A stretch of 64,000 bases of DNA from Hyphomicrobium sp. LHD-15 (GCF_031157355.1 NZ_JAVIFT010000003.1:248001-312000); one strand, 5' to 3'. Shown: positions 25,290 to 33,110, counted from the first letter of the stretch. Notes: a model not told the origin generated them from the letters alone. Translations and numbers: made by a program.

Positions 25290-26207
25290 TCAAACCGCCG
25301 CGTTCGGACGGCCGTAGAGATAGCCCTGCAGGAAGTCCGCGCCACTGTCGATGGCAACCTGCTCGTGGATCTCCTGCTCGATGCCTTCGCACACCACGCG
25401 CGCATCGAGATCGTGCACGATCTCGATGATCTTCGGCAGCACGCGGCGGGCTCGTGCATTGGTCGCCGCCTCGACGACGAGCCCGCGATCGATCTTCACG
25501 TAATCCGGATTGAGCCGCCAGACACGGTCGAAATTCGAATGCCGCGCACCGAAGTCGTCGATCGCGACGCGAAACCCGAAGGCCTTGTAGCTTTCCACCG
25601 CCGATCCAAGTGCATCGAAATCCTCGATTGAGGATTCGAGGATCTCGATCGTGATCGCGCTTGCGCTGAGCCCCTGGCCGGCGAGCGCCGCCGCAAAGAA
25701 CTCGCCGTGCGCGACGTCCCGCTTCTCGATATGCCGGCCGTGCACGTTGAGGAAGAGCCGCGACTGCGGCTCCGTCTGCGCATAGAAGTTCGCGACGTGG
25801 ATCAAACGCGCGGCCCGATCGAGTCTGCGGCCGTCCTCGGCCCCGGAAATCCGCTCGAAGATCTCGACCGGCGAGACCGCCTGCTCCACGCCGTCGCGGG
25901 CGCGCAGCAGAGCTTCATGAGCATAGGTCGTCCGGTTCCGCGCATCCAGGATCGGCTGGAACGCCGACGACAGCGCAAAGCCCGCGAAATCACACGACAG
26001 CAGCCTCTCAGGCCCCGCGCGGCACGGGCCGAGCGCTAGGCGCCCCAACTGACGATTCAGGAAGTCGGCTTGGGTTTCCCCGGCCTGAGACTGAAAGGGC
26101 GAACGCGTGCGAGGCACATAAGCAAGCGCATCTGCCTGAACCACCTGAGGCAGCTCCCGCCCGGCCCTGAAGGGCACATCAGACGCTTGAGCTAAGATCC
26201 CAGACAT
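25290..26207 (-). CDS. EAL-domain protein (c-di-GMP phosphodiesterase-like)
   Basis: A 305-residue protein with an N-terminal stretch of about 75 residues without a recognised domain and a C-terminal EAL domain. Catalytic-type motifs are present: Glu-Ala-Leu-Leu-Arg, Asn in Leu-Phe-Leu-Asn-Val-His, Glu in Ile-Glu-Ile-Leu-Glu, Asp-Asp-Phe-Gly, Lys-Ile-Asp-Arg and Glu-Gly-Ile-Glu. Activity on c-di-GMP is plausible, but the short loop 6 region (Asp-Asp-Phe-Gly-Ala-Arg-His) departs from the usual Gly-x-Gly. A GTG at 26225 is an alternative start. It is 11 bp from the convergent GDPD stop and downstream of nuoD, past a terminator. Confidence 0.85.
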   Translation of the reverse strand: MSGILAQASDVPFRAGRELPQVVQADALAYVPRTRSPFQSQAGETQADFLNRQLGRLALGPCRAGPERLLSCDFAGFALSSAFQPILDARNRTTYAHEALLRARDGVEQAVSPVEIFERISGAEDGRRLDRAARLIHVANFYAQTEPQSRLFLNVHGRHIEKRDVAHGEFFAAALAGQGLSASAITIEILESSIEDFDALGSAVESYKAFGFRVAIDDFGARHSNFDRVWRLNPDYVKIDRGLVVEAATNARARRVLPKIIEIVHDLDARVVCEGIEQEIHEQVAIDSGADFLQGYLYGRPNAAV

Positions 26208-26305
26208 GGTCGACCCGATCGGCACGGCGCATTTTTATTCAACCGCCACCCTACCGGGCATGCGTTTACATGCCGATAATTCCAATCGATTCAATGCATA
26301 TGACA

Positions 26306-26328
26306 AGAACGCCGTATCCCGGCGTTCT
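26306..26328 (-). terminator. Terminator at the end of the nuoA-D segment
   Basis: A perfect 9-bp stem, AGAACGCCG (26306-26314) with CGGCGTTCT (26320-26328), starts 11 bp past the nuoD stop on the minus strand and is followed by TGTCAT. It marks nuoD as the last gene of this transcript, with nuoE-N absent downstream. Confidence 0.7.
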
Positions 26329-26338
26329 CGCGCGCAAC

Positions 26339-27529
26339 CTACCGATCGATCTCACCGAACACGATGTCGAGCGAGCCGAGGATCGCCGAGACGTCGGCCA
26401 GCATGTGGCCGCGGTTCATGAAGTCCATCGCCGCGAGATGCGGGAAACCCGGTGCGCGAATCTTACAGCGGTACGGCTTGTTCGAGCCGTCGGCCACCAG
26501 ATAAACGCCGAACTCGCCCTTGGGTGCTTCCACCGCAGCATAGATTTCGCCGGGCGGCACGTGGAAACCTTCCGTGTAAAGCTTGAAATGATGGATCAGC
26601 GCTTCCATCGAACGCTTCATCTCGCCCCGCCGCGGCGGCACCACTTTGGAGTTGGCGGCCGTCACCGGCCCGGCGCCTTCGGCACTCTTCAGCTTCGCGC
26701 AGCACTGCTTCATGATCTTGATGCTCTCGCGCATTTCGAGAACGCGGATCAGATAGCGGTCGTAGCAGTCGCCGTTCTTGCCGATCGGAATGTCGAAATC
26801 GAGCTCCGAGTAGCACTCGTAGGGCTGCGCCTTGCGGAGGTCCCAAGCCGCGCCCGAGCCGCGCACCATCACGCCCGAGAAGCCCCACGCGAACGCGTCC
26901 TCGAGGCTCACCACGCCGATATCGACGTTGCGCTGCTTGAAGATGCGGTTTTCCGTCAGCAGGGACTCGATATCGTCGAGCACTTTCGGAAACGTTTCGC
27001 ACCAGGCCGCAATGTCGTCGATCAGCGCCGGCGGCAGATCCTGATGCACGCCGCCGATACGGAAATACTTGGCGTGCATCCGGCTGCCCGAGGCGCGCTC
27101 GTAGAACACCATCAGCTTCTCGCGTTCCTCGAAGCCCCACAGCGGCGGCGTCAGCGCACCGACGTCCATGGCCTGCGTCGTGACATTGAGAAGATGCGAG
27201 AGATGGCGGCCGATCTCCGAGAACAGCACGCGGATGAGCTGCGCGCGTTTCGGCACCTCGATGCCGAGCAGACGTTCCGCCGCGAGGCAGAACGCGTGCT
27301 CCTGGTTCATCGGCGCCACGTAGTCGAGCCGGTCGAAATAACCGATGGCCTGCAGATACGTTTTGGCCTCGATCAGCTTTTCGGTGCCGCGATGCAGAAG
27401 CCCCACGTGCGGATCGACGCGCTCGACCACCTCGCCGTCGAGCTCGAGCACGAGACGGAGCACGCCGTGCGCCGCCGGATGCTGCGGGCCGAAGTTGATG
27501 TTGAACGGGCGGATCTCGGTCTCAGCCAT
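26339..27529 (-). CDS. nuoD: NADH-quinone oxidoreductase subunit D (49 kDa)
   Basis: A 396-residue peripheral-arm subunit of complex I that forms part of the quinone-binding site with NuoB. It opens with [14 protein letters not shown], the family signature, and continues with His-Arg-Gly-Thr-Glu-Lys and Gly-Val-Met-Val-Arg-Gly-Ser-Gly; it ends Asp-Ile-Val-Phe-Gly-Glu-Ile-Asp-Arg as in alphaproteobacteria and mitochondria. It begins 11 bp after a GFA-family gene, not after nuoC as is usual, and is the last nuo gene here. Confidence 0.97.
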   Translation of the reverse strand: MAETEIRPFNINFGPQHPAAHGVLRLVLELDGEVVERVDPHVGLLHRGTEKLIEAKTYLQAIGYFDRLDYVAPMNQEHAFCLAAERLLGIEVPKRAQLIRVLFSEIGRHLSHLLNVTTQAMDVGALTPPLWGFEEREKLMVFYERASGSRMHAKYFRIGGVHQDLPPALIDDIAAWCETFPKVLDDIESLLTENRIFKQRNVDIGVVSLEDAFAWGFSGVMVRGSGAAWDLRKAQPYECYSELDFDIPIGKNGDCYDRYLIRVLEMRESIKIMKQCCAKLKSAEGAGPVTAANSKVVPPRRGEMKRSMEALIHHFKLYTEGFHVPPGEIYAAVEAPKGEFGVYLVADGSNKPYRCKIRAPGFPHLAAMDFMNRGHMLADVSAILGSLDIVFGEIDR

Positions 27530-27540
27530 AATGCATCATC

Positions 27541-27972
27541 TCACTTGAGTTCATCGCCGGTATAGGCCGACATCGCATCCGAGCCACGAAGTTTCTCGGT
27601 CGGATTGGCGAAATCGTAGAACGCGGGCTTGTCCTCGATAAAGATTTCCTTGGTGAGCGCGAGCCCAGACGGCGTATCGAGCGACCCCGCCGTGAATGTG
27701 TAACGCTCCTCGCCCGCCACCTTCCAGAACAGCACCGAGCCGCAGCGCTTGCAAAAACCGCGCTCGCCTGTGTCGGACGAGCGGTAGACGCCGATCTCGT
27801 CGCGCCCCGTGAACGACGGCGCACCCTCCACGTCGAAGTACATGAGCGGCCCGCCGGTCCAGCGCCGGCACATGCCGCAATGGCAGACGCTCACATCATG
27901 CGTTGCCGCTTTGGCCGTATAGGAAACGGCGCCACAGAGGCAATGACCGGACACATCGAAGGTCTCCGCCAT
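27541..27972 (-). CDS. GFA-family zinc protein, copy 1
   Basis: A 143-residue protein of the GFA (glutathione-dependent formaldehyde-activating enzyme-like, DUF636) family. Zinc ligands are visible as Cys-Leu-Cys-Gly-Ala-Val near residue 11, Cys-His-Cys-Gly-Met-Cys near 30 and Cys-Lys-Arg-Cys-Gly-Ser near 74. The enzymatic role of most family members is unproven. It is a close paralogue of the next gene upstream, with the same Phe-Ile-Glu/Asp-Asp/Glu-Lys-Pro-Ala-Phe/Tyr-Tyr-Asp segment. It is 2 bp from that gene and 11 bp from nuoD, so all are one transcript. Confidence 0.88.
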   Translation of the reverse strand: MAETFDVSGHCLCGAVSYTAKAATHDVSVCHCGMCRRWTGGPLMYFDVEGAPSFTGRDEIGVYRSSDTGERGFCKRCGSVLFWKVAGEERYTFTAGSLDTPSGLALTKEIFIEDKPAFYDFANPTEKLRGSDAMSAYTGDELK

Positions 27973-27974
27973 CG

Positions 27975-28415
27975 CTATTGCTCCGCGCCGCTGCCGGCCG
28001 TGAACGCCGCCATGGCCTCCGCACCTGTCAGCTTCGGCGTATCGTTCGCCAGATCGTAGTAGGCGGGCTTTTCGTCGATGAAAATCTGGAGCGTCAGCGT
28101 GAGCCCGGCATCGTCATCGAGCGTTCCCACTGCAAACGAATAGTGATCGCTGCCCGCGAAATGCCAATAAAGCGACGCCCCGCACGTTTTGCAGAACGCC
28201 CGCTCCGCCCATTCCGACGACTTGTAGACGCCGATGTTCTCCGCGCCCGTAAAGCTCACGTCGCCGTCATAGCCGAGGCCGATGAAAGGCCCCGAACCCC
28301 AGCGCCGGCACATCGAGCAATGGCAGACATCGATCTCGCGTTTGGCACCTTCGGCCCTGAACGCCACCGCGCCGCAAAGACATCTTCCGCTGATCGTCCG
28401 GCCCGCCGTTGCCAT
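27975..28415 (-). CDS. GFA-family zinc protein, copy 2
   Basis: A 146-residue GFA-family protein with the same three zinc-binding cysteine groups as its neighbour (Cys-Leu-Cys-Gly-Ala-Val, Cys-His-Cys-Ser-Met-Cys and Cys-Lys-Thr-Cys-Gly-Ala). The two differ at many positions, so the duplication is not recent. The ATG at 28415 with GGGAG in front is preferred over a GTG at 28421 that would overlap the thioesterase stop. Formaldehyde or glutathione chemistry is suggested by the family name only. Confidence 0.87.
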   Translation of the reverse strand: MATAGRTISGRCLCGAVAFRAEGAKREIDVCHCSMCRRWGSGPFIGLGYDGDVSFTGAENIGVYKSSEWAERAFCKTCGASLYWHFAGSDHYSFAVGTLDDDAGLTLTLQIFIDEKPAYYDLANDTPKLTGAEAMAAFTAGSGAEQ

Positions 28416-28417
28416 GC

Positions 28418-28873
28418 TCACGCTCCCGCGTCCAGGCTCGGAATCGGCGCAACGCCCGCCTGTTTAGCCTTTTCGTTGACGCGCGCGACAAAGCGGTCCC
28501 ACGGCACAATCATGCGCTCGTGGGTGCCCGCGCCGATCACCTCGACGCCATCGTGCGCCGTCACTTTGAAGGCAACCCGCCGCCCCTGCACGCCGGTGCA
28601 CTCGGCATCGACCGTGACAGTCTGCCCGGGTACCGTCGCCGCGCCGTGCGAAACGTTGACGTGAATGCCCAGCGAGCCCTCGCCGATGTCGAGATACGGC
28701 TTCAGCACCTCGAGGCACGCCCACTCCATCAGGCCGACCATGAAGCCGGTCGCGAACACGTCCGGCATGGCGCGGAAATCAGCCGATTCCGGATAGAGGC
28801 GCGGCACCGTCTTTTCGACGGGAACGACGAACACCAGCTGGGTCTTGGCGCCGGGCTCGAGCGTCGCTTTCAT
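28418..28873 (-). CDS. Hot-dog-fold acyl-CoA thioesterase-like protein
   Basis: A 151-residue protein resembling the fluoroacetyl-CoA thioesterase (FlK)-like group of hot-dog proteins: Pro-Asp-Val-Phe-Ala-Thr-Gly-Phe-Met-Val-Gly-Leu-Met-Glu-Trp-Ala-Cys near residue 37 is the central helix, then the strand Gly-Ile-His-Val-Asn-Val-Ser-His, and His-Glu-Arg-Met-Ile-Val. The helix carries Glu50 and the next strand His78, usual catalytic positions in the group. The likely role is clearing a small acyl-CoA. Its ATG overlaps the upstream stop codon as ATGA. Confidence 0.82.
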   Translation of the reverse strand: MKATLEPGAKTQLVFVVPVEKTVPRLYPESADFRAMPDVFATGFMVGLMEWACLEVLKPYLDIGEGSLGIHVNVSHGAATVPGQTVTVDAECTGVQGRRVAFKVTAHDGVEVIGAGTHERMIVPWDRFVARVNEKAKQAGVAPIPSLDAGA

Positions 28874-29304
28874 GATATGCCACCAGCAGATTCGCGTAAC
28901 CCGCCGACCGCAATGTAGCTGACCGCTACCGTGTAGAAGCTCAGGATCGACTCGCCGCCCGCGACACCCTGCTCGAACTGTTTCCGGACTTTGGTGAACG
29001 GATAGACCGCATCGCCGTTTGGAAATGCGACGCCGAGCCCGCCCGCGTCGTCCTCCGTCCACTGCCCACCGGTTTCGGCGATGATCGCTTCACCGAGATA
29101 GCTGCCGATCAATCCGATCAGACCCTCCGGCACGCCGCCGTCGACGCCGAGATAGCGCCCGCGCGCGCTTTCGACGAACCCCTCGACCCACGCAACCGAC
29201 TCCGCATCGAGCGTGACATCCTTGTCGGCAAGCTCGCGAAACTCCTGCAAGGCGAACTCGACGTTCGCGTTGATCTGCGCGAGACGCTCGGCATCGAGGC
29301 TCAT
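28870..29304 (-). CDS. Small soluble protein inside the nuo operon, DUF3806-like
   Basis: A 144-residue acidic protein. The N-terminus is helical; the middle has [11 protein letters not shown] and Gly-Gly-Gln-Trp, then [14 protein letters not shown]. This spacing recalls DUF3806, whose function is unknown; the match is by eye and tentative. Its ATG overlaps the nuoC stop by 4 bp (ATGA) and its own stop overlaps the thioesterase start in the same way, so it is firmly embedded in the nuo transcript. Confidence 0.75.
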   Translation of the reverse strand: MSLDAERLAQINANVEFALQEFRELADKDVTLDAESVAWVEGFVESARGRYLGVDGGVPEGLIGLIGSYLGEAIIAETGGQWTEDDAGGLGVAFPNGDAVYPFTKVRKQFEQGVAGGESILSFYTVAVSYIAVGGLRESAGGIS

Positions 29305-29897
29305 GACGGCCCCGCCTTCTCATCTCCCGGCAAGCCGTAGTTCGACCCTTCCCAGGGGCTTTCGAAATCGAACGAACGGAATTCCTGCACCAGCTTCACT
29401 GGCTCGTAGACGACGCGCTTGGCGCCGTCGTCGTAGCGAACCTCAACGTATCCCGTGAGCGGGAAATCCTTGCGCAGCGGATAGCCCTGGAAGCCGTAAT
29501 CCGTCAGCAGCCGGCGCAGATCCGGATGTCCCGAGAACAGGATGCCGTACATGTCGAAGGCTTCGCGCTCGTACCAGTTGGCGGCCGGGAACACGTCGAT
29601 GACGCTCGGAACCGGCGTCTCCTCGTCGGTATGAACTTTCACCCGGATGCGTTGATTTTTACGCGGCGAAAGCAGGTGATAGACGACGTCGAAGCGAAGC
29701 GCCCGCGCCGGCCAGTCGACGCCGCAGAGGTCGATCAGCACCTCGAAGCGGCAGGCCTTGTCGTCGCGCAGGAACGTCAGCACGTCGGAAATATCCGCCA
29801 CGGGCACCGTGATCGTCAGCTCGCCGACCGCAATGCGCCGGTCGAGAACCTTGTCTCTGAGCTTGGACGTGATGTGCGCTTCGAGTTCGGTCAGCAT
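29301..29897 (-). CDS. nuoC: NADH-quinone oxidoreductase subunit C (30 kDa)
   Basis: A 198-residue peripheral subunit of complex I. The core Asp-Leu-Cys-Gly-Val-Asp-Trp-Pro near residue 56, [10 protein letters not shown], and the signature [11 protein letters not shown] with [11 protein letters not shown] are all present. CAGGA at good spacing supports the ATG at 29897; a longer in-frame start would cover a repeat and enter nuoB. It is separated from nuoB by a 71-bp gap that contains an inverted repeat. Confidence 0.97.
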   Translation of the reverse strand: MLTELEAHITSKLRDKVLDRRIAVGELTITVPVADISDVLTFLRDDKACRFEVLIDLCGVDWPARALRFDVVYHLLSPRKNQRIRVKVHTDEETPVPSVIDVFPAANWYEREAFDMYGILFSGHPDLRRLLTDYGFQGYPLRKDFPLTGYVEVRYDDGAKRVVYEPVKLVQEFRSFDFESPWEGSNYGLPGDEKAGPS

Positions 29898-29908
29898 GTT
29901 TTGGTCCT

Positions 29909-29969
29909 GGCAGCAGGCAGCTGGCAACGGGCAGGTCGACAACAGGCTGCCTGCCTGCTGCCCGTTGCC
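29909..29969. repeat. CTGCCTGCTGCC-type inverted repeat between nuoB and nuoC
   Basis: GGCAACGGGCAG (29923-29934) is complementary to CTGCCCGTTGCC (29958-29969), and neighbouring GCAGCAGGCAGC and GCTGCCTGCCTGCTGC strengthen the pairing. Similar low-complexity blocks occur near 32037-32056 and 41764-41790. In this position it could act as an attenuator or RNA stabiliser within the operon. Confidence 0.6.
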
Positions 29970-30547
29970 TATCTCTCGATCGTTCCGGTGCGCCGGATCT
30001 TCCGCTGCAGGAGCAGCACGCCATAGACCAGCGCTTCCGCCGTCGGCGGGCAACCCGGCACATAGACATCCACCGGCACGATGCGATCGCAACCACGCAC
30101 GACAGCGTAGGAATAGTGGTAGTAGCCGCCGCCGTTGGCACAGCTGCCCATCGAAATGACGTAGCGCGGCTCCGGCATCTGGTCGTAGACCTTGCGCAAA
30201 GCAGGCGCCATCTTGTTGGTCAGCGTGCCGGCGACGATCATCACGTCCGACTGGCGAGGCGAAGCGCGCGGCGCAAAACCGAAGCGCTCGAGATCATAGC
30301 GCGGCATCGACGCCTGCATCATCTCGACGGCGCAGCACGCGAGCCCGAACGTCATCCACATCAGCGAGCCGGTGCGCGCCCAGTTGATCAGGTCGTCGGT
30401 CGAGGTGACGAGAAAGCCCTTGTCGCCAAGCTCGTTCGAGAGATCCGTAAAGAACGGATCGCCAGGCTTCACCAGCGAGCCCGAGGCGCCGCCGGCGCCT
30501 TCCTTGACCTTGTCGAACGCAAATTCTGGCGGAACGATCAATCCCAT
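29969..30547 (-). CDS. nuoB: NADH-quinone oxidoreductase subunit B (PSST)
   Basis: A 192-residue complex I subunit that carries iron-sulfur cluster N2, next to the quinone site. The cluster ligands are visible: Cys-Cys in [10 protein letters not shown], Cys in [11 protein letters not shown], and Cys in [10 protein letters not shown]. The ATG at 30547 overlaps the nuoA end by 10 bp and has GGGAG at good spacing; an upstream GTG at 30568 is less likely. Confidence 0.97.
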   Translation of the reverse strand: MGLIVPPEFAFDKVKEGAGGASGSLVKPGDPFFTDLSNELGDKGFLVTSTDDLINWARTGSLMWMTFGLACCAVEMMQASMPRYDLERFGFAPRASPRQSDVMIVAGTLTNKMAPALRKVYDQMPEPRYVISMGSCANGGGYYHYSYAVVRGCDRIVPVDVYVPGCPPTAEALVYGVLLLQRKIRRTGTIER

Positions 30548-30903
30548 TCGAGCGCTCCCGTTCTCCACTCGTAGATGAAGCCCACTGTGAGCACGCCGAG
30601 GAACAGCATCATCGACCAGAAGCCGTAGAGGCCGATGTCACCGAAGGCCACCGCCCACGGAAACAGGAAGGCAATCTCGAGGTCGAAGATGATGAAGAGG
30701 ATCGAGACGAGGTAGAAGCGCACGTCGAATTTCATGCGCGCGTCGTCGAAGGCATTGAAGCCGCATTCGTAGGCCGAAACCTTTTCGGGGTCCGGATTTC
30801 GAACCGCCACCAGGAACGGCGCGATCATGAGGGCCCCGCCAATGGCGAGAGCCACGCCGATGAAAACGGCAAGCGGCAGATAGTCGGTGAGCAGGTCGTT
30901 CAT
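30538..30903 (-). CDS. nuoA: NADH-quinone oxidoreductase subunit A
   Basis: A 121-residue membrane subunit of complex I with three membrane segments (about 8-30, 62-82 and 88-108). The conserved loop [12 protein letters not shown] carries the Cys of the family, followed by [15 protein letters not shown]. GGTGGA precedes the ATG at 30903; a GTG nine bases upstream is possible. It is the first gene of the operon. Confidence 0.96.
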   Translation of the reverse strand: MNDLLTDYLPLAVFIGVALAIGGALMIAPFLVAVRNPDPEKVSAYECGFNAFDDARMKFDVRFYLVSILFIIFDLEIAFLFPWAVAFGDIGLYGFWSMMLFLGVLTVGFIYEWRTGALEWD

Positions 30904-31096
30904 CAAGTCCACCCATTCGGGAACGAGGACTTATCGCAACGCGATATCGCTGCTCCGGTGTTAACCCATCGGGGCGCGGGCACGCAACAGATACCAACGA
31001 ACAAATCCGCTACGTTGTGCAGCGGTCAATATCCGACTCTTGCAGTCAGATGAACGACTTGAGACTCGCGTCCCAAGCCCAAACACCGCCCTGTTT

Positions 31097-31127
31097 CAGT
31101 CCAGGCTGCTTCGTGCAGTTTGGACTG
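31097..31127. repeat. Composite hairpin upstream of nuoA
   Basis: CAGTCCA (31097-31103) pairs with TGGACTG (31121-31127); within it CTGC pairs with GCAG around TTCGT. It could end tRNA-Asp transcription or be a repeat unit; it lacks a clear U-tract. Confidence 0.45.
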
Positions 31128-31146
31128 CGGGGCGCGACTGCGCCCG

Positions 31147-31252
31147 CGGCGGTCATGGCGAAGCCATGCTCAGCATGGACTGCGCCGGCCATCCACAGAG
31201 CCACCCCGCCCATTGAGCGAAGCTTCTCTCAGCTTGAGTCATTGAGAAAAAG
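31147..31252. repeat. tRNA-trailing repeat, copy A (after tRNA-Asp)
   Basis: A block of about 105 bp that ends directly at the encoded CCA of tRNA-Asp. The first ~56 bp differ from copy B (32662-32764) at only about two positions; the part closest to the tRNA is less conserved but keeps an AAGCT/AGCTT mini-stem and a T-run just after the CCA. It contains overlapping hairpins CATGGC-GAA-GCCATG and CCATGC-TGA-GCATGG (read on the tRNA strand). Confidence 0.75.
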
Positions 31253-31329
31253 TGGCGCGAGAGACGGGACTTGAACCCGCGGCCTCCGCCGTGACAGGGC
31301 GGCGCTCTAACCAACTGAGCTACTCCCGC
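31253..31329 (-). tRNA. tRNA-Asp (GTC)
   Basis: A 77-nt cloverleaf on the minus strand. The acceptor 5' arm GCGGGAG pairs with CTCTCGC (one G-U pair), the discriminator is G as expected for Asp, and CCA is encoded. The D-arm is AGCTCAGTTGGTTAGAGC, the anticodon loop contains GTC, and the T-arm has GGTTCAAGTCC. It is followed by a short T-run and repeat copy A. Confidence 0.95.
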
Positions 31330-31496
31330 AATCCACGTCGGGGCGCCGAAAACGGCGGGCCGACGCAAAAGCGAAGCGTCGAAATACGTGTTCGCGGGCG
31401 CTAAGTCAAGCGACCCCGAACGCCTATTTTTGCTGATTTTACCCTTTTGTCCAAATCCTCATAGTCAGGGGTGCGAGGAGCCTGAAAAACCAAGCG

Positions 31497-32093
31497 TTAG
31501 CTGATCCTGGCCTGCATGAAGGCCACCCGCTCCGACACCGGCGCCAACGGCAAAGGCACGAGATCGTACCCACGGTCTGAGTAGACCCGAACCAGAGCGT
31601 GATAGGTCGCCTCGGCCTCTTCGATCGTCTGCTTCCGCTCGGCGTCCTGGGTGAAGATGTCCGGCCAGGGAGGCGCGATGAACACCTCCCGCCTGTAGCG
31701 ATAGCGATCGGCGGCCCGCGCGACATGCGCACCGACCGGCAATCCCGACAACTCGAGATAGCCGACGACATCCGGGATGCCCCGATCGAACAGCACAGGG
31801 CCGACGTGGGCTTCCGCCTCTCGATAGGAACGCAGCTCCCAACCAAGCATCAGCTCGGCGAACGCGAGCCGATCTCCCCAAGGAAGCGCCGTACCGCCAA
31901 TCGAAACCTGATCCTGAATGATGGCTCGGCCCGCTTCAGGCATGCGGGCGAGGCCGGTCTTGGCCAGCGCTTCGATCAGCGTGCTCTTGCCTGAGCCCGG
32001 CCCGCCGGTCACAACGATGAAGCGCTCAAACCCCAATTCCCTGCCTGCTGCCTGATGCCTCGCGTCATGTCGGAGGCATGCGGCGCATGTCAT
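31497..32093 (-). CDS. P-loop ATPase (AAA_28-like)
   Basis: A 198-residue protein of the small AAA_28-type P-loop family. The Walker A motif is Gly-Gly-Pro-Gly-Ser-Gly-Lys-Ser near residue 30, Glu-Ala-Gly-Arg-Ala-Ile-Ile-Gln-Asp follows, and Val-Leu-Phe-Asp-Arg-Gly-Ile-Pro-Asp is the Walker B-like strand; such proteins look like small-molecule kinases, but no substrate is established. The ATG at 32093 overlaps the DUF1993 stop as ATGA, inside a 25-bp tandem duplication; a TTG just before Gly-Phe-Glu-Arg-Phe is an alternative start, so the first ~20 residues are doubtful. Confidence 0.8.
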   Translation of the reverse strand: MTCAACLRHDARHQAAGRELGFERFIVVTGGPGSGKSTLIEALAKTGLARMPEAGRAIIQDQVSIGGTALPWGDRLAFAELMLGWELRSYREAEAHVGPVLFDRGIPDVVGYLELSGLPVGAHVARAADRYRYRREVFIAPPWPDIFTQDAERKQTIEEAEATYHALVRVYSDRGYDLVPLPLAPVSERVAFMQARIS

Positions 32094-32113
32094 GCCGGAG
32101 GCATGCGACGCAT
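32064..32113. repeat. Tandem 25-bp duplication across the DUF1993 stop codon
   Basis: GTCATGTCGGAGGCATGCGG at the start of 32064-32088 recurs at 32089-32113 with two mismatches. The second unit encodes the last residues (Met-Arg-Arg-Met-Pro-Pro-Ala) and stop of DUF1993; the first unit is an extra copy lying inside the N-terminal codons of the ATPase gene. The unit length is not a multiple of three. Confidence 0.8.
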
Positions 32114-32605
32114 GAAATCGCGCTTCCCGATATCGAGGCCGTTATGGCGCAGGATCCCGTACGCGGTTGCGCAATGGAAATAGAAGTTGGGCAGCGCGAA
32201 GTGCAGGAGATACTCCCGTCCCGTGAATTTGAGTTCGCGCGGGCCGGCCTTGATCGCGATCTCGCGATCCGCCGCAGCTTCCATCACCCCGGGCTTGGCC
32301 TCCGCCAGCACCGCCAGCGTCTCGGCGATGCGCCCCTTGAGATCGTCGAAGCTCTTCTCGCTGTCGTCGTGCACCGGCGGCGTAAGCCCGGCGAGACGAG
32401 CGACTGAAAGCTTCGCAAAATCGCACGCCGACTGCACCTGCTTCCTGAACGTGTACATGTCCGGGTAAAGGCGCGCCGTCAGCAACGTCTCGGGATCGAT
32501 CTTCTTGGCTTCGGCGTAGGCCGCGGCCTTGTCGAGGATCGCATCGAGCGCCTCGAGATGCTTGGTGAAGCTCGGAACCGCGATCTCGTACATCGTGATG
32601 GACAT
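32090..32605 (-). CDS. DUF1993 family protein
   Basis: A 171-residue helical protein of the DUF1993 family, which belongs to the DinB-like four-helix fold. Recognised from Tyr-Pro-Asp-Met-Tyr-Thr-Phe-Arg-Lys-Gln-Val-Gln near residue 47, the Gly-Arg-Glu-Tyr-Leu-Leu-His-Phe-Ala-Leu-Pro-Asn-Phe-Tyr-Phe-His segment and the C-terminal Asn-Gly-Leu-Asp-Ile-Gly-Lys-Arg-Asp-Phe. Several His residues could bind metal. Function is unknown. It is followed with ATGA overlap by the P-loop gene. Confidence 0.9.
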   Translation of the reverse strand: MSITMYEIAVPSFTKHLEALDAILDKAAAYAEAKKIDPETLLTARLYPDMYTFRKQVQSACDFAKLSVARLAGLTPPVHDDSEKSFDDLKGRIAETLAVLAEAKPGVMEAAADREIAIKAGPRELKFTGREYLLHFALPNFYFHCATAYGILRHNGLDIGKRDFMRRMPPA

Positions 32606-32661
32606 GAGATTTCCCTACTGGAACGTATCTTCGACCCAACGGGTCGGGGAGCAAGGCGACC

Positions 32662-32764
32662 CGGCGGTCATGGCGAAGCCATGCTCCGCATGGACTGCGC
32701 CGGTCATCCACAGAGCACAAGGCAGCTTGATCGAAGCTTCTCACAGCTTGTGTCACTGAAAAAA
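32662..32764. repeat. tRNA-trailing repeat, copy B (after tRNA-Val)
   Basis: Second copy of the block at 31147-31252, in the same orientation and again ending at the encoded CCA of a tRNA, here tRNA-Val. Two direct copies therefore bracket about 1.5 kb that contains tRNA-Asp, the P-loop gene and DUF1993. Confidence 0.75.
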
Positions 32765-32839
<75 letters not shown>

Positions 32840-32943
32840 GTAAAACTCGTCCTACGTCTCTTGGTCCATCGACCAAACCGCTTGCGAGCAAAACGAAGCG
32901 CCACGATTAGCGGCCTCTCGCACGCTGCGCAAGCGTTTAGACC

Positions 32944-32983
32944 ACGATCGTTTCAGGCCCTATCAGCCTGAAACGTGAATCGT
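32944..32983. repeat. Palindrome of the ACGATCG-stem-CGTGAATCGT family, unit 1
   Basis: ACGAT, then CGTTTCAGGC (32949-32958), a 7-nt loop, GCCTGAAACG (32966-32975), TGA and ATCGT. The 10-bp stem is perfect and the flanks extend it after a 3-nt bulge. Confidence 0.75.
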
Positions 32984-33003
32984 CGGTCTCACAAGAGGCT
33001 ACC

Positions 33004-33097
33004 ACGATCGCTTTGGACCCACGCGCTCCGATCGTCGCGTCCCCTACCGGACGCGGCGTGAATCGGCAGCACCGGAAGAGTCCAAAGCGTGAATCGT
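33004..33097. repeat. Palindromes of the same family, nested units 2 and 3
   Basis: Unit 2 has the same flanks (ACGAT at 33004, TGA plus ATCGT ending 33097) but a different 10-bp stem, CGCTTTGGAC (33009-33018) with GTCCAAAGCG (33080-33089). Its long loop holds a third unit with CCGAT/ATCGG flanks and a CGCGTCC/GGACGCG stem. Stem sequence varies while pairing is kept. Confidence 0.75.
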
Positions 33098-33110
33098 CGG
33101 GGTTCTCGCT

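Larger units (their letters stand above)
30904..31252. other. 349-bp region between nuoA and tRNA-Asp
   Basis: Holds the presumed nuo promoter close to nuoA (not resolved by eye), a composite hairpin at 31097-31127 (CAGTCCA/TGGACTG outer and CTGC/GCAG inner stem) and the repeat at 31147-31252 that directly follows the tRNA 3' end. Confidence 0.5.
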
